From Desulfobacteraceae bacterium (lineage in GTDB: Bacteria; Desulfobacterota; Desulfobacteria; Desulfobacterales; SURF-7): a stretch of DNA of 5,162 bases. Below, in pieces: positions 1 through 3,819 of the stretch. The first letter of the stretch is position 1. The number at the start of each line of letters is the position of its first letter. The position numbers and the translations under genes were made by a program. Below the pieces are notes generated by a model. The model made no database searches, was not told the DNA's origin, and worked only from the letters and a program-made list of their open reading frames with translations. The stretch is from contig JAUXBD010000153.1 of assembly GCA_030619585.1 (NCBI GenBank), positions 1 through 5,162 of the forward strand, given 5' to 3'.

Positions 1-1122
1 GCCTGGGACAGGATCATCCTTATAACAACTCTTAAACTCCGGGTGAAAACAGATGTATCCAAACACCAAAGATGCTGCGAAAAGTATTTTGCATATGCCT
101 GTTGCAGGATCGATTCCTCCCAGAACAATACGCAAAAAGCCGTGAATCGACCCGTTGAATGCAAGCTCCTCTCCGTATTTAATAACGCTTGCAAAAAGCA
201 TGGGCCACTTACCATCAATTAAGGGCAAATAGGGTATTACGATTGCCGCAATCATTACAAATATATATTTAAGGTTGTTTCTGTTTATCAAAAAGGGTAC
301 TGCAACTGCTGCCACATACTTTGACTGTACTGCCAGACCTGCAAAGAGAAACATCCAACCCCACCGCTTTCCGCCATGAAAGTAAAGCGCACCCACAAGA
401 AAAAAGTTGGAGATCACATCAAAGTGGGCCTGGCCGGCAAAGCTGTAAAGAATCAAAGGATTAAAAGCATATAAAATAGACCAGCGAGGATCAAGGCGTC
501 GTTGTTTTAATAAAAGAAGCAGAAAAAAAATGGTGCCCATGTCAAAAAGAACCATAAATACTTTTATGGCAAAAGGGTTGTAGCTTAAACGTGTTATCAA
601 AGAGAAAAGATATAGGATCAAAGGAGGGTATGCCGCGGTATAAGAGGGATGATTAATTTTATCGTGAAAGGGGTCATCTTTGGCAAACCGGGAAACAAGA
701 GGATCGTCAGGAGCATATTGATACGGATTTATACCCTCATTTATCATCCGCCCTTCCCAGAGATACCGGTTAATATCGTCAGATGGTTCATGGGCAAAAA
801 GTGCAATACGACATATGATGGAAAGAGCCAGAATTAAAAGCCCGCTCTTTGCAAAAGAAAAAGGCAGGTTTCGCGGGAAAAGAAGAAGCATGGCTATGAA
901 AACCATCCAGGTTATGGTGAACAGCAGGATAAATTTTCCTGCAGGAAGAGAAAATGACATTACAAAAGGAAATGAAAATGAGATTCTAAGGGGGTACTCA
1001 CCGATTGTGCCGAAAAAACCGCCCTTCAAACATAAAGCAGCCATAACTATTGCAGCTATGCAAAACAGTATCCATGATTGAAAGCGACTTTTGGAAGGAC
1101 TGTTTCCAACAGTGTTTATCAT
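1..1122 (-). CDS. GT-C/GT87-like polytopic membrane glycosyltransferase (mannosyltransferase type), partial
   Basis: The reading frame starts at ATG 1122-1120 and stays open for 374 codons to the left edge, so the C-terminus is missing. The protein is very hydrophobic, with about ten likely membrane spans (for example residues 15-33, 65-82, 95-110, 165-180, 185-204, 256-275, 283-300 and 341-358). After the third span comes an extracytoplasmic-type loop with H111, E112, D115, D116, then RYLWEGR (119-125) and GINPYQYAP (130-138). AYPPL (164-168) and NPLILYSFAGQAHFD (221-235) follow. From family knowledge, this D-D-x-x-RY-W-(D/E)GR...NPY...YPP...H-x-D layout marks bacterial GT-C enzymes related to GT87 and mannosyltransferases, which use polyprenyl-phosphate sugars. 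The start codon overlaps the stop of the upstream glycosyltransferase gene (ATGA). No clear Shine-Dalgarno precedes it, so translational coupling is likely. The exact sugar and acceptor are unknown. Confidence 0.82.
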   Translation of the reverse strand, partial: MINTVGNSPSKSRFQSWILFCIAAIVMAALCLKGGFFGTIGEYPLRISFSFPFVMSFSLPAGKFILLFTITWMVFIAMLLLFPRNLPFSFAKSGLLILALSIICRIALFAHEPSDDINRYLWEGRMINEGINPYQYAPDDPLVSRFAKDDPFHDKINHPSYTAAYPPLILYLFSLITRLSYNPFAIKVFMVLFDMGTIFFLLLLLKQRRLDPRWSILYAFNPLILYSFAGQAHFDVISNFFLVGALYFHGGKRWGWMFLFAGLAVQSKYVAAVAVPFLINRNNLKYIFVMIAAIVIPYLPLIDGKWPMLFASVIKYGEELAFNGSIHGFLRIVLGGIDPATGICKILFAASLVFGYICFHPEFKSCYKDDPVPG

Positions 1123-2612
1123 TCTGAAAAACCCAGTGAGTGTACCAGGGTAAGAATGCCGACGAACAGAAACCCCGTTGCATATATAGCCAGAAACGGG
1201 CCCACCAGGTATTTCCCTGCCGACAGGTAATATCCCAGAGACCAGGCGCAATATATGCCGACGAAAATTTCAGCCATAGCACACCCCACAATAGACCACG
1301 GAAACGAGAGATTGTATCTTTTCATTTCCAGGTCACCTTTTTTAGGGGTGCGTATAAATCCGCTTTTAATACCTAAAATCGCTTCAGCGACAGCCCGGGA
1401 GTTAGAGATCGCTATACCGACACCGACAACAACAAGAAAGGGCAGGTAGATTATTCTTTTTACCCAATGATTATAACATGCCCGCTGGCTTACCACATAC
1501 AGGGCGCTTGGCGCGATCATGGATATGGACAGAACAATCACGATGACAAAAAAAACAAGGGGCCCGGGTGCTGCTTTCAGACATAAAAGCACCGGCAAAG
1601 CAAGAACAGCTAAAGTAACCATCATGGGGTGAACCATGTAATGCGTCAAATGAAAAAACGCTTCAATCTTTTTAAACAACGGATCTGAAGATCGAAAAAT
1701 ATCGGGAAGAAGCTTCAGGGCTGTTTGAATGGAACCTTTGGCCCATCTAAACTGCTGGCTTTTAAATGCGCTCACATCTTCCGGGATCTCTGCAGGCACT
1801 TCAAGATCAGGAATAAAAGCGGTTCTCCAGCCTGCGAACTGCACCCTGTAGGAAAGGTCCATATCTTCGGTAAGTGTGTCCCACTGCCATCCGCCCCCGT
1901 CCATAATCGCTTGTTTACGCCAGATACCTGCAGTACCGTTGAAGTTCATGTAAAGGCCATTCCATGTTCTAGCTGACTGCTCAACCATGAAATGGCCGTC
2001 AATTCCAATGGACTGAGCCCGGGTGAGCAGGGATTTTTCGCAATTCAGATGCCCCCAGCGTGCCTGCACCAGACCCACCTTCTCTTCTGCCATAAAAAAT
2101 GGAACAGTGCGCAGGAGATAATCCATCGGCGGGACAAAATCAGCATCAAAAATTGCTATCAAATCACCTTTTGCATGCTTCAACCCCTCTGCCAGTGCTC
2201 CGGCCTTAAACCCCTCTCTTTTTTTCCTGCGTATAACTTTAACATCATAACCTTGTGCAAAAAGCGTTTTTACAACCCCATCAATAAGCGGTGATGTTTC
2301 GTCTGTTGAGTCATCTAAAACCTGTATCTCATGCCTTTTGTCCGGATAGCGCATCCGGCATGCTGCATTAACAACTCTCTCAACAACGTTGAGCTCGTTA
2401 AAGACCGGTATCTGTGTTGTAACAAAAGGCAGGTCATCACGATCTAAAAGGTCTTTGAAGTTTTCCATGATATCTTTTTGCCTCTTGTCAGCAGGTTTTC
2501 TGCCCCTTTTGAAAAGAGCAATCATCACATAGCAATTCAGCCCGTATATCATCACCATACAGGCAGTCAAAAAATAGACAATAATCAAAACATTGGATAG
2601 AAAATCTATCAT
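1119..2612 (-). CDS. Processive-type family 2 glycosyltransferase (cellulose/mannan synthase-like), membrane-bound
   Basis: Complete 497-residue protein. An N-terminal membrane helix (about 8-33) precedes a cytoplasmic GT-A catalytic domain. Visible motifs in order are QIPVFNE (67-73), VLDDSTDET (98-106), KAGAL (136-140), the metal-binding DAD (156-158), NGTAG (225-229), the catalytic-base motif TED (248-250) and QQFRW (286-290, a Q-x-x-R-W variant). About five membrane helices follow (roughly 323-345, 351-372, 386-404, 441-461 and 471-492). This order is typical of COG1215, the cellulose synthase/CslA mannan synthase-like group, which transfers sugar from a nucleotide sugar to a growing chain or lipid acceptor at the inner face of the cytoplasmic membrane. 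There is no PilZ domain, so no c-di-GMP control is visible. The only in-frame ATG is used; a GGAG lies 13 bases upstream (2626-2629). The stop overlaps the next gene's ATG. Product sugar and linkage cannot be assigned. Confidence 0.92.
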   Translation of the reverse strand: MIDFLSNVLIIVYFLTACMVMIYGLNCYVMIALFKRGRKPADKRQKDIMENFKDLLDRDDLPFVTTQIPVFNELNVVERVVNAACRMRYPDKRHEIQVLDDSTDETSPLIDGVVKTLFAQGYDVKVIRRKKREGFKAGALAEGLKHAKGDLIAIFDADFVPPMDYLLRTVPFFMAEEKVGLVQARWGHLNCEKSLLTRAQSIGIDGHFMVEQSARTWNGLYMNFNGTAGIWRKQAIMDGGGWQWDTLTEDMDLSYRVQFAGWRTAFIPDLEVPAEIPEDVSAFKSQQFRWAKGSIQTALKLLPDIFRSSDPLFKKIEAFFHLTHYMVHPMMVTLAVLALPVLLCLKAAPGPLVFFVIVIVLSISMIAPSALYVVSQRACYNHWVKRIIYLPFLVVVGVGIAISNSRAVAEAILGIKSGFIRTPKKGDLEMKRYNLSFPWSIVGCAMAEIFVGIYCAWSLGYYLSAGKYLVGPFLAIYATGFLFVGILTLVHSLGFSE

Positions 2613-2625
2613 AACGATATAAACA

Positions 2626-2629
2626 CTCC
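2626..2629 (-). promoter_or_regulatory. Weak, distant Shine-Dalgarno site of the family 2 glycosyltransferase
   Basis: Minus-strand GGAG lies 13 bases before the ATG at 2612-2610, longer than the usual 5-9. An in-frame TAA at 2648-2646 lies upstream, with no ATG between it and 2612, so the start at 2612 stands despite the modest site. Confidence 0.45.
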
Positions 2630-2734
2630 GGAAACAGTTATGTGTTTAAGCAGCAGTTAACCCGCCGATTCACAGGAACAAAGGGTGAAGTCGGAAATGT
2701 GACAAAGTAAAACCTCGATTGAGCGAAAGTTGAG

Positions 2735-2750
2735 GCAAAAGTAATTTTGC
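2735..2750. repeat. 16-base palindrome at the predicted transcription start (possible operator)
   Basis: GCAAAA and TTTTGC are perfect complements around a 4-base centre (GTAA on the plus strand). The palindrome begins one base after the -10 box of the predicted glycosyltransferase promoter and covers the expected start site, which is where a repressor would bind. A 6-bp inverted repeat with a short spacer also arises by chance at a rate of a few per kilobase, so the position matters more than the repeat itself. Confidence 0.3.
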
Positions 2751-2779
2751 ATAATAAAGAACAAAATTGTTTTTATCAA
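2751..2779 (-). promoter_or_regulatory. Sigma70-like promoter of the glycosyltransferase pair
   Basis: On the minus strand, TTGATA (2779-2774, five of six to the -35 consensus) is followed by exactly 17 bases and then TATTAT (2756-2751, five of six to the -10 consensus). Transcription would start near 2744, giving a leader of about 130 bases before the ATG at 2612. The promoter points at the two glycosyltransferase genes, and nothing else lies on that strand in between. This was found by eye and is not experimentally supported. Confidence 0.6.
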
Positions 2780-2843
2780 GCCCGGTTTTGCATTGGTAAG
2801 GGGGGGTAAAACTAAGTACTATGTATAAGGGAAAAATATTAAA

Positions 2844-2883
2844 ACGGGAGGTGCAGGGGGTGTATCCCCGCACCACTTGCCGT
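2844..2883. repeat. GC-rich stem-loop
   Basis: An outer stem ACGG/CCGT (2844-2847 with 2880-2883), then an internal loop, then GGTGC/GCACC (2850-2854 with 2870-2874), a bulged A, and GGGG/CCCC (2856-2859 with 2866-2869) around a 6-base loop. It stands out against the AT-rich surroundings. On the minus strand the inner stem is followed by TCCC and then T-rich sequence, so it might act as a weak terminator for minus-strand transcription arriving from the right. No gene that would need this is visible, and there is no T-run on the plus side. A dispersed palindromic repeat (REP-like) is an alternative. Confidence 0.5.
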
Positions 2884-2890
2884 AAAAGTA

Positions 2891-2943
2891 AACAATATTG
2901 TTCTTTGAAAATCAAGTTTTCAATTCGGTAAAATATTATTTTA
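2891..2943. repeat. Three consecutive inverted repeats in AT-rich DNA
   Basis: Directly beside the GC-rich stem-loop lie three more symmetric units. The first is AACAATATTGTT, a perfect 12-base palindrome at 2891-2902. The second is TTGAAAA/TTTTCAA (2905-2911 with 2917-2923, 5-base loop). The third is TAAAAT/ATTTTA (2929-2934 with 2938-2943, 3-base loop). Each alone could be chance in AT-rich sequence. Their back-to-back arrangement within about 50 bases is the notable point. The function is unknown: a protein-binding array, a structured RNA or a decayed element are all possible. Confidence 0.35.
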
Positions 2944-3243
2944 AACTGCTGGAAGAGAAGGGAAGTACAACTAAAATTGTTGAAAATGACCGGAGAAAAA
3001 CTTTACACTTCTTTACAATCAGGGTGAATTTGGTAATTTTTCAAAACAGTTTTGATTGGTTATGGACAGCAGAGTTTTCCCTTAAATAATCAACACCTAC
3101 TTTCCAATAAATTCGAAATCCGTTTCTGGGAACAGCAACAATAGACCACAACTTTTGAAAAATTAAGATTTATTACAGATATGATTCATTACGACAGGTT
3201 GTTTAGGACTTGAAAACCCCAGATACAAATAAATATCTATACC

Positions 3244-3294
3244 GCCAAGTAGCCAGGGGCTGGTAACTGTCCTTGGCTAACTATCATTAGCCGA
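3244..3294. repeat. Two overlapping, mutually exclusive small stem-loops
   Basis: GCCAAG (3244-3249) pairs perfectly with CTTGGC (3272-3277) and can enclose AGCC/GGCT (3251-3254 with 3258-3261). Independently, GGCTAA (3275-3280) pairs with TTAGCC (3287-3292). On a plus-strand RNA this second stem extends by one wobble pair and one A-U pair to 3273-3294. The GGC at 3275-3277 is used by both, so only one can form at a time. No T-run follows, so it is not a textbook terminator, and 6-bp stems are expected by chance in a spacer of this size. Confidence 0.2.
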
Positions 3295-3383
3295 AAAAGT
3301 AGATCTATTTTCTCGTTCATAACTATATTCAACCCAACTGGCTCGGAAATATAAGGTATGTTAATATGCTGTTTATACATCTG

Positions 3384-3397
3384 AATTAGCAATTAGC
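3384..3397. repeat. Tandem duplication of AATTAGC
   Basis: Two perfect, adjacent copies of a 7-base unit (3384-3390 and 3391-3397). It may be simple replication slippage. No function is inferred. Confidence 0.5.
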
Positions 3398-3497
3398 ACG
3401 CCACAGGCTTGAAATAACATTTCGCACACTACAGGCAAAAGGGATGTTGTGCTCTTTTAAATTCTGCAGGACTGTTACAAGCACTTTTGAACGAATC

Positions 3498-3657
3498 TTT
3501 GGAGACCATTCAAAACCGGTGCAACAAATAATGATAATTTTTAGCCGGTGCGAGAAACTATCATTATAATTGAATAACTAAACAGCAATAAATATTTAAT
3601 ATTACACATTGTTACGAAATATATAGATTGCCATCCCGGTTTTGAATGTTCTCAAAA
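3498..3657. repeat. About 160-bp unit bounded by 22-base inverted repeats (candidate miniature element or long foldback)
   Basis: The left arm (3498-3519) and right arm (3636-3657) are reverse complements at 20 of 22 positions. The innermost 13 (CATTCAAAACCGG at 3507-3519) are perfect. The inner edge can gain GCAA/TTGC (3521-3524 with 3628-3631). The interior is AT-rich, non-coding, and carries a second perfect 9-base inverted repeat. Size and architecture suit a miniature inverted-repeat transposable element or a structured RNA or cruciform. No target-site duplication is visible at the arm ends, no transposase is present, and only one copy lies in the window, so mobility is unproven. Confidence 0.5.
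3516..3567. repeat. Nested 9-base inverted repeat with duplicated CCGGTGC
   Basis: ATAATGATA (3528-3536) and TATCATTAT (3559-3567) are perfect reverse complements 22 bases apart. Each is preceded by a direct copy of CCGGTGC (3516-3522 and 3545-3551), at 5 and 7 bases respectively. The combination lies inside the larger inverted-repeat unit and would form its apical hairpin if the whole unit folded. Confidence 0.4.
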
Positions 3658-3664
3658 ATTGAGA
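3650..3664. repeat. Short hairpin overlapping the right arm of the 160-bp unit
   Basis: TCTCAA (3650-3655) and TTGAGA (3659-3664) pair perfectly around AAA. The left half is also the outer end of the large inverted repeat's right arm, so the local hairpin and the long-range stem compete for the same bases. Confidence 0.3.
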
Positions 3665-3715
3665 GAAACTGATGTTAAATTATATTCATGCTTAAGCCCA
3701 ATGTCTTTTATTTTT

Positions 3716-3745
3716 TTGACATATACTAAAAAAATATATAGATAT
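3716..3745 (+). promoter_or_regulatory. Sigma70-like promoter of the asparagine-synthetase-like gene
   Basis: A perfect TTGACA -35 box (3716-3721) follows a run of T. The -10 is less clear: TAGATA (3739-3744) sits at the ideal 17-base spacing, and TATAGA (3737-3742) matches slightly better at 15. Transcription near 3750 would give a leader of about 70 bases. The large inverted-repeat unit lies upstream of this promoter, so it would not be in this transcript. Confidence 0.5.
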
Positions 3746-3805
3746 TAACTTTTGCTTAATTTTTTATCCAATATTTCATCGTCTAATTTTATTAATTACA
3801 ATATG

Positions 3806-3814
3806 AAAGGAGGT
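3806..3814 (+). promoter_or_regulatory. Strong Shine-Dalgarno site that fixes a TTG start
   Basis: AAAGGAGGT is a near-perfect match to the 16S anti-Shine-Dalgarno and lies 5 bases before TTG 3820-3822. The TTG opens the frame with Ser-Ala-Ile-Val-Gly-Ile, aligned with the Met-Cys-(Gly/Ser)-Ile start of AsnB proteins. An in-frame stop at 3793-3795 leaves no upstream ATG. The ATG at 3803 is out of frame and stops after 10 codons. Confidence 0.85.
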
Positions 3815-3819
3815 CAATT

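Larger units (their letters stand above)
2944..3497. other. Stretch without a recognisable gene
   Basis: AT-leaning sequence with frequent stops in all six frames. I checked short open stretches on both strands. None combines a start codon, a Shine-Dalgarno site and a recognisable protein. The only items seen are the small hairpins at 3244-3294 and the 7-base tandem duplication at 3384-3397. No tRNA, rRNA, CRISPR array or known riboswitch core was recognised. Confidence 0.55.

Noticed and set aside
998..2294. Several open frames of 64-100 codons on either strand within the glycosyltransferase genes
   Set aside because: They are antisense or out-of-frame shadows of the two genes, whose motifs are clear. 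None has its own start signals or a recognisable product.
2800..2806. Run of seven G residues near the glycosyltransferase promoter, considered as a phase-variable tract
   Set aside because: It is short, lies outside the -35/-10 interval, and nothing in a single sequence shows length variation.
2670..2915. An 81-codon minus-strand open frame upstream of the glycosyltransferase genes
   Set aside because: It overlaps the GC-rich stem-loop, the predicted promoter and the palindromes, has no Shine-Dalgarno site, and its translation shows no recognisable domain. It could be an accidental frame through a repeat-type element.
2898..3089. A 63-codon plus-strand frame starting at TTG
   Set aside because: There is no Shine-Dalgarno before the TTG, the start sits inside a perfect palindrome, and the translation matches nothing I recognise.
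3444..3569. A 41-residue plus-strand ORF considered as a peptide precursor for the synthetase-like enzyme (as in lasso-peptide or other RiPP clusters)
   Set aside because: The purine run touches the ATG with no spacer, the frame crosses the inverted repeats, and there is no leader/core pattern, protease or transporter nearby.
3386..3577. A 63-codon stop-to-stop stretch on the minus strand whose lower half reads protein-like (T-V-L-Q-N-L-K-E-H-N-I-P-F and so on), considered as a decayed gene
   Set aside because: It has no start codon or ribosome site, and it runs through the left arm and nested repeat of the 160-bp unit. I cannot name a family, so calling it a pseudogene is not supportable.
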